Part shown: one piece after another, positions 52,057 through 61,105 of the stretch
How the letters are laid out: each line of letters opens with the position of its first letter
Position numbering within the stretch: position 1 is the first letter of the stretch
Assembly (NCBI RefSeq): GCF_013167955.1
Contig: NZ_BLWF01000004.1
Coordinates: 228,577-292,576 of the forward strand
From: Thermanaeromonas sp. C210
Lineage (GTDB): Bacteria > Bacillota > DSM-521 > Neomoorellales > Neomoorellaceae
Length of the DNA: 64,000 bases
Reading direction: 5' to 3'
Notes under the pieces: generated by a model
Seen by the model: only the letters and a program-made list of their open reading frames with translations
Database searches by the model: none
What the model was told of the DNA's origin: nothing
Program-made: the position numbers and the translations under genes

Positions 52057-52513
52057 TCTCCCACCTCACTTCGAAAATAACGCCTCCAATACGCACCTCA
52101 TCGCCCGGTGCTAAGTCTACGGGGCCGGTGATACGCTTGCCATTTACATAAGTGCCGTTGGTGCTGCCCAAATCGCGGATCTGCCAGCGGTTTCCCTGGC
52201 GCGTGATGGCCGCGTGGCGTCCCGATACGTGGGTTTCACTGAGGACAATGTCGCTCAGCTGGTCACGACCGATTATGATGTTTTCGCCAAGGGGGTAAAT
52301 TTCTCCTTTTTTTATATTGCCGCTGAGGGCTTCCCGCACCTGTAGAGTCAACCGCCTGTTGCTTACAGGTTTAGTTTGGGGTGCCCAGGGGTGGGGAATC
52401 CTTCGGCTGACCTTGAAAAGGTCGTGATACAACAGGCGCAGGACATGAAACAAGAACAAATAGAGCAGCAACAAGAACCCAAAGCGCACGGCCACCATTA
52501 ATAGGGCCAGCAT
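52010..52513 (-). CDS. FHA-domain membrane protein (FhaB-like)
   Basis: 167 aa: N-terminal TM helix (~10-28), linker, FHA domain ~75-150 (IIIGRDQLSDIVLSE, SGRHAAI, DLGSTNGTYVNGKRI). Expected to bind phospho-Thr on PknB or substrates. Stop codon of FhaA is directly followed by its ATG (TAAATG). Confidence 0.92.
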   Translation of the reverse strand: MLALLMVAVRFGFLLLLYLFLFHVLRLLYHDLFKVSRRIPHPWAPQTKPVSNRRLTLQVREALSGNIKKGEIYPLGENIIIGRDQLSDIVLSETHVSGRHAAITRQGNRWQIRDLGSTNGTYVNGKRITGPVDLAPGDEVRIGGVIFEVRWENAGRSTNSSRLNAFR

Positions 52514-53248
52514 TTAAACCACCTGCACTTCCAACACCGTACGACCAACCTGAATGCGGTCCCCCGGAGCCAAGAGGGCCCTCTGAACCGGTTTGCCGTT
52601 TACCAAAGTGCCGTTACGGCTACCTAGGTCCGTAAGGATCCCCTGGTTGTCCTCTATCGTGATCTGGCAGTGTTGCCGCGAAACCTGCTCATCGGTGAGG
52701 AGGAGCTCGCAGGTTGGATTACGCCCCAAAATTTGTTTTCCGGGGTGGAGTACAAAGCTCCGCCCCTTATCCGGCCCCTCTACCACCACCAACCGGAGTT
52801 CCCCCGCTGTATTTTCTCGAAGACCCTTGTCTGTTTGACCTAGATATACCAGGGTATCCTCGGAAGGTTTCTCCGGCCGGCCCTCCTCCAGGCGGGCATG
52901 AACGCGCATCTCCCCGGGTGGCAATTCCTCGTCTATTTCCCATTCTACTCTTATCTCACCTACCAGGGTATAACTTCTCGCCTCCACCTGGTCCCGGAGA
53001 TATTCCGCCAGCTCCTCGGCCAGGGCATTCTTATACATGGACAAGTTTTCATAGTCCCGGGGACTCAAATAAACCAAGTAAATATTGGGCACGTAGACGC
53101 GGTTGACGCTTACGGAGCGGTTATCCCGCATGACTTGAACCAGTCTCTTGGCGACCTCCACCGGCTGCAGAGGAGACCCTTCTCCCCGCTGGAATATTCC
53201 CTCAAAAACCCGCCGCCAAAAGGTTTCCGCCCTTTCCAACCAGTTCAT
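52514..53248 (-). CDS. DUF3662 + FHA-domain protein (FhaA-like)
   Basis: 244 aa: N-terminal DUF3662 (PVEVAKRLVQVMRDNRSV, VPNIYLVYLSPRDYENL), C-terminal FHA ~150-244 (KQILGRNPTCELLL, SRQHCQI, DLGSRNGTLVNGKPV). The same architecture is FhaA of Mycobacterium tuberculosis, a PknB partner binding MviN. Head of the phospho-signalling cluster, 12 bp from rlmN. Confidence 0.92.
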   Translation of the reverse strand: MNWLERAETFWRRVFEGIFQRGEGSPLQPVEVAKRLVQVMRDNRSVSVNRVYVPNIYLVYLSPRDYENLSMYKNALAEELAEYLRDQVEARSYTLVGEIRVEWEIDEELPPGEMRVHARLEEGRPEKPSEDTLVYLGQTDKGLRENTAGELRLVVVEGPDKGRSFVLHPGKQILGRNPTCELLLTDEQVSRQHCQITIEDNQGILTDLGSRNGTLVNGKPVQRALLAPGDRIQVGRTVLEVQVV

Positions 53249-53260
53249 GTTGTATACCTC

Positions 53261-54322
53261 CTACACCCCCTCAGCTCTAAGCTGCCCGCAAGCAGCCCCA
53301 ATGCGGCAGCCCCGGCTTTCCCGAACGGCTACCTCCACGCCCCTTTGCCGCAAACGGCCGGCAAAGGCGCGGACATCTTCCATTGCCGGGGCCTGAAACC
53401 TGAGGCCGGGGACAGGGTTGAATACCAATAGGTTGATGTAAGCCAACGTGCCCTGCACCAGCCAGGCCAGGCGATCCGCGTCTGCCGGACTGTCGTTGAT
53501 CCCCTTAATTAAGACATACTCAAAGGTTATCCGGCGACCGGTAACTTGGGCGTACTCACGGCACGCGGCCAAGAGCTCGCCTAAGGGATAGCGCCGGTTA
53601 AGGGGCACTAGTCTGTTGCGTACCGCGTCGGTGGTAGCATGCAGGGAGATGGCCAGTTCGGGAGGAGGTGTTTCCAGGGCTAAACGTTTTATTTGGGGCA
53701 CTACGCCGCAAGTAGAAATGGTAATCCGCCGGTGGCCTATACCCCATCCCTGCGGGTGCATCAAAATCCGGCGGGCTTTCAGTACGGCCTCGCAGTTCAG
53801 CAATGGTTCACCCATGCCCATAAAAACAACATTGCTAATGCGTTCCCCGTTTACCCGGCCCTCCAGGTGATGCTGCAGGGCCACAACCTGCAGGATGATT
53901 TCTCCGGCCGTCAGATTGCGCCGAAATCCTCCCTGGCCGGTGGCACAAAAGCTGCACCCGATAGGACAACCTACCTGGCTGGAAAGGCAGGCCGTAAGGC
54001 GCTTTGCTGCGCCCCCCCTGCCGTAGATCATAAGCACACATTCCACCTTTTCGCCGTCCGGCAGAGATATCAGGAGCTTGGTGGTCCCATCTTCAGGATC
54101 CTCTAAGGTACGCAGAATGCTAAACGACGGCAGGGAAGCGACGGCGGCCAACTGCTGCCGCAGATTCTTGGGGATATTGGTCATGGCCGCCCAGTCGGTA
54201 ACCCGGTGAAGGTGAAGCCATTGGAACAACTGGTTCGCCCGGTATTCGGCCTCTCCCAGGGTACGGACCAGCTGCTTCAATTCATGTAACTCTAAACCGT
54301 GAAGTTCCACTCCGTGAGCCAT
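53261..54322 (-). CDS. rlmN: 23S rRNA (adenine2503-C2)-methyltransferase RlmN
   Basis: Radical SAM enzyme, about 353 aa: QVGCPIGCSFCATGQGG for the 4Fe-4S cluster, NVVFMGMGEPLLN, ISTCGVVPQI and the C-terminal catalytic Cys in SRGCRIGAACGQL. ATG at 54322 after GGGGGG. Confidence 0.96.
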   Translation of the reverse strand: MAHGVELHGLELHELKQLVRTLGEAEYRANQLFQWLHLHRVTDWAAMTNIPKNLRQQLAAVASLPSFSILRTLEDPEDGTTKLLISLPDGEKVECVLMIYGRGGAAKRLTACLSSQVGCPIGCSFCATGQGGFRRNLTAGEIILQVVALQHHLEGRVNGERISNVVFMGMGEPLLNCEAVLKARRILMHPQGWGIGHRRITISTCGVVPQIKRLALETPPPELAISLHATTDAVRNRLVPLNRRYPLGELLAACREYAQVTGRRITFEYVLIKGINDSPADADRLAWLVQGTLAYINLLVFNPVPGLRFQAPAMEDVRAFAGRLRQRGVEVAVRESRGCRIGAACGQLRAEGV

Positions 54323-54340
54323 GGTGCCCCCCTGGTACAT

Positions 54341-54349
54341 ATTATACCA
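54341..54349 (-). promoter_or_regulatory. Extended -10 promoter before rlmN
   Basis: TGGTATAAT on the minus strand; predicted start ~54334. Probably drives rlmN-fhaA-fhaB-stp-rodA-pbpA-pknB-rsgA-rpe. Confidence 0.65.
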
Positions 54350-54404
54350 GGTCTCCCACTAGTATAGCTAAACCCGTGCCATCATATACCAGGCCCGTCC
54401 GATC

Positions 54405-54435
54405 AAAAAAGAAAAAGGGGAATTACTTTCCCCTT
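54405..54435 (-). terminator. Terminator after the agr-like operon
   Basis: AAGGGG/CCCCTT (54415-54420 with 54430-54435), 9-nt loop, followed on the minus strand by TTTCTTTTTT. It ends the agrBD transcript before rlmN. Confidence 0.8.
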
Positions 54436-54494
54436 CTTTATACACTGCCCCTGGTTTAAAAAACTGTACTAAAGTAATATGTTGACCAACCGTG

Positions 54495-54629
54495 CTACTT
54501 TCTCAAGCCCTGGGGTACTTCGGGTTGGTAAAATGTAAGTATACTACTGGGAACTACACTCCCCTGAGCTACTACCACGGCCAGAACGGCCATCCAGGAA
54601 GCTGCCAGGGCTGCTACCTTCCTCCACAT
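54495..54629 (-). CDS. agrD: AgrD-type cyclic peptide autoinducer precursor, 44 aa
   Basis: MWRKVAALAASWMAVLAVVV is an amphipathic leader, followed by AQGSVVPSSILTF and the conserved tail YQPEVPQGLRK, typical of clostridial AgrD. Located 6 bp after agrB with GGAGG just upstream. The likely peptide ring is a Ser lactone such as S-I-L-T-F, since there is no Cys in the core; inference. Too short for most gene finders. Confidence 0.85.
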   Translation of the reverse strand: MWRKVAALAASWMAVLAVVVAQGSVVPSSILTFYQPEVPQGLRK

Positions 54630-54635
54630 GCTCCT

Positions 54636-55307
54636 TCACCTCCTTCCTTCCAGGGGCAGTAACTGCCTTAATCCCTGGTCGACCAATGCCATGAGCCGAT
54701 AACCCACCGGGGTAATGGTGAGAGTCTGGAGCATGACGGCCAAAGCCGAGGCATAGAGCAGGCTAGGTCTTACTCTATTCGCTTCCACCAACATAAACAA
54801 CAACCAGGCGCCAAGGAAGGCCAAGGCCGAGCTTTTCAAGAGTATCCGCCGGCGCGGGTTGGTGATGGGATTGGCCGGCGTATCCGCCGGCGCCCAGCGC
54901 CATACGGCCGGCAGACTAACCAAGAAGGCAAGAAAAACCAGGCTGAAAACTCCAGTGACGGGCAAGGTCTGGGCCAGCTGCCGTCCCCCCCACCCCACCA
55001 GAGTGAGAGCCCCTACGGAACTCAACAGGCAGCGGTAATACGCTGTACAGTGGGCGCCCCCCGCTCCGAAACGGTAGAGGACCTGGGTGATGAGGGCTGC
55101 AGCCGTTTCCGGCAAAATTCCCAGACATTGGGCCACCCCTATTATGGCTAAGACTTCTACCACCGCCCCCAGGGCTATCTCCAGGCCGTAGGCCACAATT
55201 TCTAGGCGCTCGGGGTCCTTGTCTCCCGGGGAGGCGGGCCCTTGCCCGGCAGAATAAGATAGTATACCTTCCGCCATCAACCTGGCTATGCGGTGGATAC
55301 TGATCAT
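54636..55307 (-). CDS. agrB: AgrB-family peptide-processing membrane protease
   Basis: 223 aa, six hydrophobic segments; catalytic His and Cys in FGAGGAHCTAYYRCLLSS. Cleaves the AgrD tail and cyclises the peptide. Between agrC-like kinase and agrD on one strand; 50 bp gap to the kinase. Confidence 0.88.
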   Translation of the reverse strand: MISIHRIARLMAEGILSYSAGQGPASPGDKDPERLEIVAYGLEIALGAVVEVLAIIGVAQCLGILPETAAALITQVLYRFGAGGAHCTAYYRCLLSSVGALTLVGWGGRQLAQTLPVTGVFSLVFLAFLVSLPAVWRWAPADTPANPITNPRRRILLKSSALAFLGAWLLFMLVEANRVRPSLLYASALAVMLQTLTITPVGYRLMALVDQGLRQLLPLEGRR

Positions 55308-55357
55308 GGAATAGTAATTCTATATAATTCAAGAAAATCCTTCTTCTTTTTCCATAT

Positions 55358-56230
55358 TTATCTTTCTTTTTTCCACCGGGGAAAGGATAGAGTAAACACC
55401 GTGCCCTGTTCGCTGCTCTGCACACTAATTTTCCCGTTGTGTCCGGTTACCAGGCTCTTAACGATAAACAGCCCCTGGCCGTGGCCCTCCTTTTCCTTTT
55501 TGGTGGTAAAACCACGTTCGAAGATTTTTTCCTGTAGGGTTAGAGGAATGACCGGCCCGGTGTTGCCCACCTCGAAAACGTATTCGCCGTCCTTGTCATA
55601 AATGCGAAGCCAGAGGCGCTTTTCCCGGGATGATTCCCGGCAACAGGCTTCAATGGCGTTGTCCAGGAGATTGCCAAAAATGCGGGTTATGACAGGGCCC
55701 GGCACAAGGAACTCCCGTAAATCCGAAGTGATTTCGCATTGCCAGGTTACACCTTTGCTTTCAGCCACTCCCATTTTGCTCCTGATGAGAGCCGCCAGGG
55801 TCGGTTGGTTGGTGGAAATAATACGGGTAGGCTGGCTTATCTCGGAACATAAAGATTGGACATAATCCCTGGCCTCCTCAGCCATACTCAGCTGCAAGAA
55901 GCCGAGGATTACCTGGAGGTGGCTGATGAAGTCGTGACGCTGGGCACGCAAGTTTTCCAAGCTTTCCCGCAGGTTGTCAATATGAATCCGCTGGTTGTTA
56001 ACTTCTATCTCCTTTTCAGTATACTTGAAAAGCAAATAAGTTAAGGCCAGGGAAGTAATGATTAACAGAGGCGATATGAGCTGTACGGCCGTGCTCGGAT
56101 TTATGGTAAAGGTAGGAAAAGCTGGCGCGTTAATGAGGTTTAGGTCGAGGAGTAAGACCAGGCATGCCTCGACCAGGATTAAGATCAGGGTGGCTATAAT
56201 CGCGGGCTTTTTAATCATGGGAGTCCACAT
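55358..56230 (-). CDS. AgrC/SpoOB-type sensor histidine kinase
   Basis: About 290 aa with two N-terminal TM helices only, then a coiled coil, the Spo0B-type His box RAQRHDFISHLQVILGFLQ, N box FGNLLDNAIEACC and GHGQGLFIVKSL. The usual AgrC has a six-TM sensor; here that seems to be a separate gene upstream. ATG at 56230 (after GAGGGC) overlaps that gene's end; ATG 56218 is another option. No response regulator is adjacent. Confidence 0.85.
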   Translation of the reverse strand: MWTPMIKKPAIIATLILILVEACLVLLLDLNLINAPAFPTFTINPSTAVQLISPLLIITSLALTYLLFKYTEKEIEVNNQRIHIDNLRESLENLRAQRHDFISHLQVILGFLQLSMAEEARDYVQSLCSEISQPTRIISTNQPTLAALIRSKMGVAESKGVTWQCEITSDLREFLVPGPVITRIFGNLLDNAIEACCRESSREKRLWLRIYDKDGEYVFEVGNTGPVIPLTLQEKIFERGFTTKKEKEGHGQGLFIVKSLVTGHNGKISVQSSEQGTVFTLSFPRWKKER

Positions 56231-56717
56231 CCCTTTTGCCCTCGACCGGAGTGCCAAAGGCAGGTAGGGATATACGGCGACGCCATATAAAATAGGCTAG
56301 TATTCCCAAAACGGTTTCATGGGGTAAGGGGAAGAATACTCGCAACCACGTATCGCGGAGCACCTGATCCATGGTGAGCCCCGTCAACTGTAAGAGGACA
56401 GGTATAAAGATGCTTTCCGCCAGTCCTAACACGGCTGTACCCAACAGGACGGCAGTTACAGCATGCCACCATTCTATCTTCTTGATGATTATCTTTATCA
56501 AAAAAACGAGAAGAACAAGGTGCATTAAAGTATGTAAACCAAAGGGCAGGGGCAACCGCCTGACCAAAAAGAAAGAAAACAGGGAGTTAATAAGTCCAAT
56601 GCTTACAACATATTTGAAAGGCGGATAATATCCCAGCAGTCCTAGTCCCAAGCCCGTAACAATAATCCCTTCCGGAATGGATTGAAACACCAGCGCTTGC
56701 CACGGCATATGATCCAT
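56211..56717 (-). CDS. Integral membrane protein, likely separate sensor domain
   Basis: 168 aa, about five or six hydrophobic segments (LVFQSIPEGIIVTGLGLG, LLVFLIKIIIKK region, AVLLGTAVLGLAESIFIP, ETVLGILAYFIW). Its size and topology resemble the membrane sensor half of AgrC-like kinases, and its stop overlaps the start of the kinase. I recognise no named family. ATG with GGGAGG 9 bp upstream. Confidence 0.65.
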   Translation of the reverse strand: MDHMPWQALVFQSIPEGIIVTGLGLGLLGYYPPFKYVVSIGLINSLFSFFLVRRLPLPFGLHTLMHLVLLVFLIKIIIKKIEWWHAVTAVLLGTAVLGLAESIFIPVLLQLTGLTMDQVLRDTWLRVFFPLPHETVLGILAYFIWRRRISLPAFGTPVEGKRDVDSHD

Positions 56718-56757
56718 TCATAAATTCCTCCCTTACCCCGGTTTCGTCCCACTTCCC

Positions 56758-58110
56758 CTAGTTCTTCCGACGTAACCTGGCTATAAAGAACCCGTCCGTG
56801 CCGTGGCGGTGCGGCAAGAACTGAACCTGTCCGCCTTTGGCCTGCCCCTTGAGATCTGGAGGGAGATTGGGGATATACCCCGAAAGGTCCTCATACTCCA
56901 TAAAATCGGCTTCCTGCAGGAAACGCCCCAGTACCTCCTGGTTTTCTTCCGGTGCCGTGGAGCACGTGCTGTACACCAGGACACCGCCGGGCTTCAGGCA
57001 CCCAATAGAGCCCTTCAAAATTGAAAGCTGTAGTGCCGGCAATTCCTCTATTTCCCGCGGTTGCTTGCGCCAGCGGGCATCGGGACGGCGCCGCAACACC
57101 CCTAATCCCGAACATGGAGCATCGACCAAGAGATAGTCGGCCATCCCCGCATACTTTTCTCCCAGCCGGCCGGCATCGGACAGCACCGTTGTTGCACAGG
57201 TTACACCCAGCCGGCGGCAGTTTTCTTCAATGAGCTGCAGCCTGCCGGGATGGACATCCACCGCCAGAATGGTTCCTTTATTCCCCATTAACTGGGCCAG
57301 ATGGGTCGTCTTACCTCCGGGTGCAGCATTGGCGTCGATTACCGTACTGCCCGGGTGGGGAGAAAGGGCATATCCAACGAGCATAGAAGCCTCATCTTGC
57401 ACATAAAACAGCCCCCTCCCGAAAGCAGGGTTCCTCTCGAGGCCCGCCAGGGCCCGCAGTTCCAGACCGTCCGGGGCATAGCGAGTGCGCTGCGCGCTAA
57501 TCCCCTCTCTATTCAACAGCTTCACAAGGGACGGCAAATCTACTCTTAAGGTGTTCACCCGGACGGTTAAGGGAGGGGGTGCATTGTTTGCCTCGCAAAG
57601 CTCAACGGTTTCTTCCAGACCGAATTGCTCCAGCCATCTGGCCACCAGCCAGGCCGGATGGCAATAACGCAAGGCAATATGTTCAACAGGATTCTCTCTT
57701 ATATCAGGATAGGGCAGCCGGTCTTTCTGGCTCAACAGGCGCCGCAGGACGGCATTGACTAAAGCTACGGTACCCCTATGTCCGTATCTCTTAGCTAGTT
57801 CAACCGTCTCGTAGAGGGCCGCATGGGCGGGTATGCGGGATAGAAAAAGCAATTGGGCCGCCCCCACCCTCAGCGCCGAGCGTATCCATGGGGGGAGATC
57901 CCCCAGTCTTTTCTTTTCCAAACACAGACCTAGGGCCCAATCTACGGTGTTCCATGCCTTGATGGCTGTATACGCAATCTCCGTCGCCAGGGCCCTTTCT
58001 CGGGGTCCAAGCCGGGCGTCCCCCAGGACTTCATTGGCCGCCAGGTTAGCATAGGCGCCTTCTTCGCACACTCGATATACGATGTGCAGAGCAGCTTCTC
58101 TACTCGTCAC
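56758..58110 (-). CDS. rsmB: 16S rRNA (cytosine967-C5)-methyltransferase
   Basis: 450 aa: N-terminal NusB-like domain (SREAALHIVYRVCEEGAYAN), RNA-binding middle, SAM domain VIDANAAPGGKTTHLAQLM, LVDAPCSGLGVLRRRPDARW and STCSTAPEENQEV with the two catalytic Cys. GTG start overlaps the peptidase stop by 11 bp. Confidence 0.95.
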   Translation of the reverse strand: MTSREAALHIVYRVCEEGAYANLAANEVLGDARLGPRERALATEIAYTAIKAWNTVDWALGLCLEKKRLGDLPPWIRSALRVGAAQLLFLSRIPAHAALYETVELAKRYGHRGTVALVNAVLRRLLSQKDRLPYPDIRENPVEHIALRYCHPAWLVARWLEQFGLEETVELCEANNAPPPLTVRVNTLRVDLPSLVKLLNREGISAQRTRYAPDGLELRALAGLERNPAFGRGLFYVQDEASMLVGYALSPHPGSTVIDANAAPGGKTTHLAQLMGNKGTILAVDVHPGRLQLIEENCRRLGVTCATTVLSDAGRLGEKYAGMADYLLVDAPCSGLGVLRRRPDARWRKQPREIEELPALQLSILKGSIGCLKPGGVLVYSTCSTAPEENQEVLGRFLQEADFMEYEDLSGYIPNLPPDLKGQAKGGQVQFLPHRHGTDGFFIARLRRKN

Positions 58111-58798
58111 GGCGCCCCAGGAACCCCGCCAGAAGCATAAAGCGTAGCAGGTTGAGAACGGCAGTCAGGGCTGCTGCTACATAGGTAAGGGCCGCCGCAT
58201 TTAATACTTCCCTGGCTCCTACCAATTCCTGGCCCGTCAAATACCCGCCGTTTTCCAGCAGAGCAATAGCACGGCGGCTAGCGTTAAACTCCACCGGCAG
58301 GGTGATCAGGGTAAACAGCACCACCAGGGTGAAAGCATACACACCGAGACGGGCCAAGGAAGGCAGACCCAAGAGGATACCGATTAACAACAAAGGGATG
58401 GCGAGATTGGAACCGAAGGAAACAACCGGTACCAAAGCCGACCGCAGTTGTAAGGGCAGGTAGCCCGTCCGATGCTGCAGGGCATGGCCCGCCTCATGGG
58501 CCGCTACTCCCAAGGATGCCAGGGAACTGCTCTGGTATACCGGTGGAGACAGGCGCAGAACCTTCCCCCGAGGATCGTAGTGGTCGGAAAGAAAGCCCTG
58601 GACCATCTCAACTCTCACGTTGTGGAGCCCCGCCCGGTCCAGCAAATCTCGGGCCACCTGGGCCCCGGTCAAACCGCGCCGGGAGGCCACCCGGGAATAG
58701 CGTTCAAAGGCCGACTGGACCTTAAATTGGGCGTAGAGGGACAGAATAATCGCCGGGATGAGCAGGATGAAGGTGGGATCGATGGGATAAAACATCAC
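58100..58798 (-). CDS. Neutral zinc metallopeptidase, YugP family
   Basis: 232-aa membrane protein with HExxH as VAAHEAGHALQHR, several TM segments, and PIDPTFILLIPAIILSLYAQ at the N-terminus. Often between def/fmt and rsmB in Clostridia. Physiological substrate unknown. Confidence 0.92.
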   Translation of the reverse strand: MMFYPIDPTFILLIPAIILSLYAQFKVQSAFERYSRVASRRGLTGAQVARDLLDRAGLHNVRVEMVQGFLSDHYDPRGKVLRLSPPVYQSSSLASLGVAAHEAGHALQHRTGYLPLQLRSALVPVVSFGSNLAIPLLLIGILLGLPSLARLGVYAFTLVVLFTLITLPVEFNASRRAIALLENGGYLTGQELVGAREVLNAAALTYVAAALTAVLNLLRFMLLAGFLGRRDE

Positions 58799-58870
58799 CA
58801 GCCCTCCTTTACTTTAAGGACCTCCACCAGAAATTATATTATGCCGCCCATACCGTGTAAATACTGGCAC

Positions 58871-59671
58871 CTAAGCCTGGATTTTCTCCCAAGTACCGGA
58901 CAGGGGGGCAGGTACACTCGCCCCAAGGTCCAGGTAAAAGCGGATGAGCTCTTCCACCTGAGCCAAGTCCACCTGGGTATTGAGGCAGGGACCCTGAGGC
59001 CGCCGATTAACCACCCCCAGAACCGGTAGGGGTTGCGTATCCTGGATTCCGCTGGTTAGATCCCTTTCACACGCAATGGCCACTACTGCTCGCGGGCGAT
59101 AGGACTTGACAAAATGCCGCGCCAAAGTTCCCCCACTGGCCACCGCCAGGCGTACCCCGTACTTTTCGGCCAGGCGGTGAAGGGCATCGATACTGCAGCG
59201 TCCACAGCGCCGGCAGTTGAAAACGTCAATGGTAATCTTGTGGGGACAATCGCTCCGCTGCAGGCAATGGGGTGCTAACAGCAGTATTTCCTCCGGTTTG
59301 ACTCTTACCCCCTGCAGGCGTACCAGCTGATTGTTCACCTCAATAAAGGATGCCTTTATGGTGTCACTATTTATGCCCAACCATCTTCCTAGGCTCAAAG
59401 CCAGGGGAAATAGCCAGTTGGCCACGACCAGGCCTAAATGCTGCAAAAAGGGAACGTGATGATGACGCCAGAGGATAAGGACGAGGCCGGCTATTCCCAG
59501 GGCCACCGTTAAGGCCACCAAGGCCAGGGTGATAGCACCCAAAGTCAGCAAGAGCTGGTTAAAAATGCTTGTCCGGTGGGTGAGAAGATACCATCCCCCG
59601 CAGAAGGCCAGCACCACAAAGGCCAGGCTCAGCACCAGCAATCCCAAAAAAAGCCTCTTTTTTATTCGCAT
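58871..59671 (-). CDS. DUF116 membrane protein with Cys cluster
   Basis: 266 aa: two N-terminal TM helices (about 8-28 and 40-66), then a soluble domain with APHCLQRSDCPHKIT, FNCRRCGRCSIDAL and ACERDLTSGI, which define DUF116. The CxxCxxC suggests an Fe-S or redox site. Overlaps fmt by 10 bp. Confidence 0.9.
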   Translation of the reverse strand: MRIKKRLFLGLLVLSLAFVVLAFCGGWYLLTHRTSIFNQLLLTLGAITLALVALTVALGIAGLVLILWRHHHVPFLQHLGLVVANWLFPLALSLGRWLGINSDTIKASFIEVNNQLVRLQGVRVKPEEILLLAPHCLQRSDCPHKITIDVFNCRRCGRCSIDALHRLAEKYGVRLAVASGGTLARHFVKSYRPRAVVAIACERDLTSGIQDTQPLPVLGVVNRRPQGPCLNTQVDLAQVEELIRFYLDLGASVPAPLSGTWEKIQA

Positions 59672-60606
59672 CCCAACTGCTCCCCCACCTTGAGGGGGTA
59701 TCCCCTCAAGTATTCAACCGCAGTCATAATCCTCTTCCCCGGGGGCTGGACGGCGGTAATTAACACCTGCCCCTGGCCAGCCTGGACCACAAACCCCTCC
59801 CGGGGCCGGACAGCCACTACTTCTCCCGGCCGCCCGCCAACCGAACTTTCTCCCTCGTCTTCCAGAACCCGCGCCCCAAAAATCTTAAGGCGCCGGCCCT
59901 CCCGCCAGGTAAAGGCGCCGGGAAGGGGGTTCATTCCGCGGATTAAATTGACTATCTTGTCGGCCCTTTCCTGCCATTTAATCTCTTCTTCTTCCGGCTT
60001 TAAGGGAGGCGCATAAGTGGCCTGGCCGTCTTCCTGGGGAAAACGCGGCGCCCGACCGGCAGCGATCAAGTCGACGGTACGGACCAGCAGACGAGCACCC
60101 ACAACCGCCAGCTCATCGTGCAGTTCTCCCGCTGTCATTTCCGGCGGAATGTCTACCCTCTCCTGGAGGATGATATCGCCCGCATCCAATTCCTCCGTCA
60201 TATAAATAGTGGTAACCCCTGTTACCTTTTCCCCGCCCATGATGGCCCGCTGGATGGGGGCCGCACCTCGATACCGGGGCAACAAAGAGGCATGAAGATT
60301 GATACAGCCTCGGGGAGGCAAGTTTAATACAGCACGAGGCAAAAGGCGGCCGAAGGCCACCACCACTGTTAATTCCGGCTCCCAGCTGCCCAGGGCTGCC
60401 AGAAATTCTGGATCCTTTAAGTCCCGGGGTTGTAAAAGGGGCAAACCGTACTCCAGGGCTTTCTCCTTGACGGGAGAAAAAGCCATCTTGCGGCCCCTCC
60501 CCCTAGGCCGGTCCGGCTGGGTTACTACTCCTACTACGCGGTGACTGCTGTCTAACAAGGCCTGTAGCGAAACCGCCGCAAACTGCGGCGTGCCCATGAA
60601 TACCAA
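59662..60606 (-). CDS. fmt: Methionyl-tRNA formyltransferase
   Basis: 314 aa: VFMGTPQFAAVSLQAL, GCINLHASLLPRYRGAAPIQ, TTIYMTEELDAGDII and C-terminal OB domain. TTG start at 60606; a CTG two codons earlier (60612) would give the usual N-terminus LRLVFMGTP and fits the GGGGAG spacing better. def-fmt pair is standard. Confidence 0.96.
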   Translation of the reverse strand: MVFMGTPQFAAVSLQALLDSSHRVVGVVTQPDRPRGRGRKMAFSPVKEKALEYGLPLLQPRDLKDPEFLAALGSWEPELTVVVAFGRLLPRAVLNLPPRGCINLHASLLPRYRGAAPIQRAIMGGEKVTGVTTIYMTEELDAGDIILQERVDIPPEMTAGELHDELAVVGARLLVRTVDLIAAGRAPRFPQEDGQATYAPPLKPEEEEIKWQERADKIVNLIRGMNPLPGAFTWREGRRLKIFGARVLEDEGESSVGGRPGEVVAVRPREGFVVQAGQGQVLITAVQPPGKRIMTAVEYLRGYPLKVGEQLGCE

Positions 60607-60615
60607 GCGCAGGAT

Positions 60616-61083
60616 TTATCTCCCCTCTTGATCGTCTTTAAACAAGCGCAGCGCCCTATCAATAAAGAGAATTCCATCCAGGTGATCGATCTCATGCTGC
60701 AACGCCCGGGCAAAAAGCCCCCGGGCGTTGTACTCCCTTCCTCGCCCGTAGCGGTCCAATCCCCTTACCACTACCCTGGCCGCTCGCGGTACCTCACCTT
60801 GAACTCCCGGTATACTGAGGCACCCTTCTATGCCGACTTCTGTACCTTCCGCGGCTATAATTTCCGGATTAATCAGCTCTACCAAGCCGTCGCCGACATC
60901 AACCACGATAACCCTCTTACTTACCCCAATTTGAGGGGCAGCCAACCCCACCCCCGGAGCAAAATACATAGTTTCGGCCATATTATCTATGAGTCTTAAC
61001 AAGTTAGGAGTTATCTTGGTTACCGGCTGGGCCTTTTCCCGCAACACCGGCTCCCCCAAAGTTACGATTTTATAAACTGCCAC
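60616..61083 (-). CDS. def: Peptide deformylase
   Basis: 155 aa: [21 protein letters not shown] and [12 protein letters not shown] with Cys, His, His metal ligands. GTG start. Removes formyl groups added by Fmt's product; adjacent to fmt and priA. Confidence 0.97.
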   Translation of the reverse strand: MAVYKIVTLGEPVLREKAQPVTKITPNLLRLIDNMAETMYFAPGVGLAAPQIGVSKRVIVVDVGDGLVELINPEIIAAEGTEVGIEGCLSIPGVQGEVPRAARVVVRGLDRYGRGREYNARGLFARALQHEIDHLDGILFIDRALRLFKDDQEGR

Positions 61084-61105
61084 CGGCCATTGCCTCCCCT
61101 TGGGC

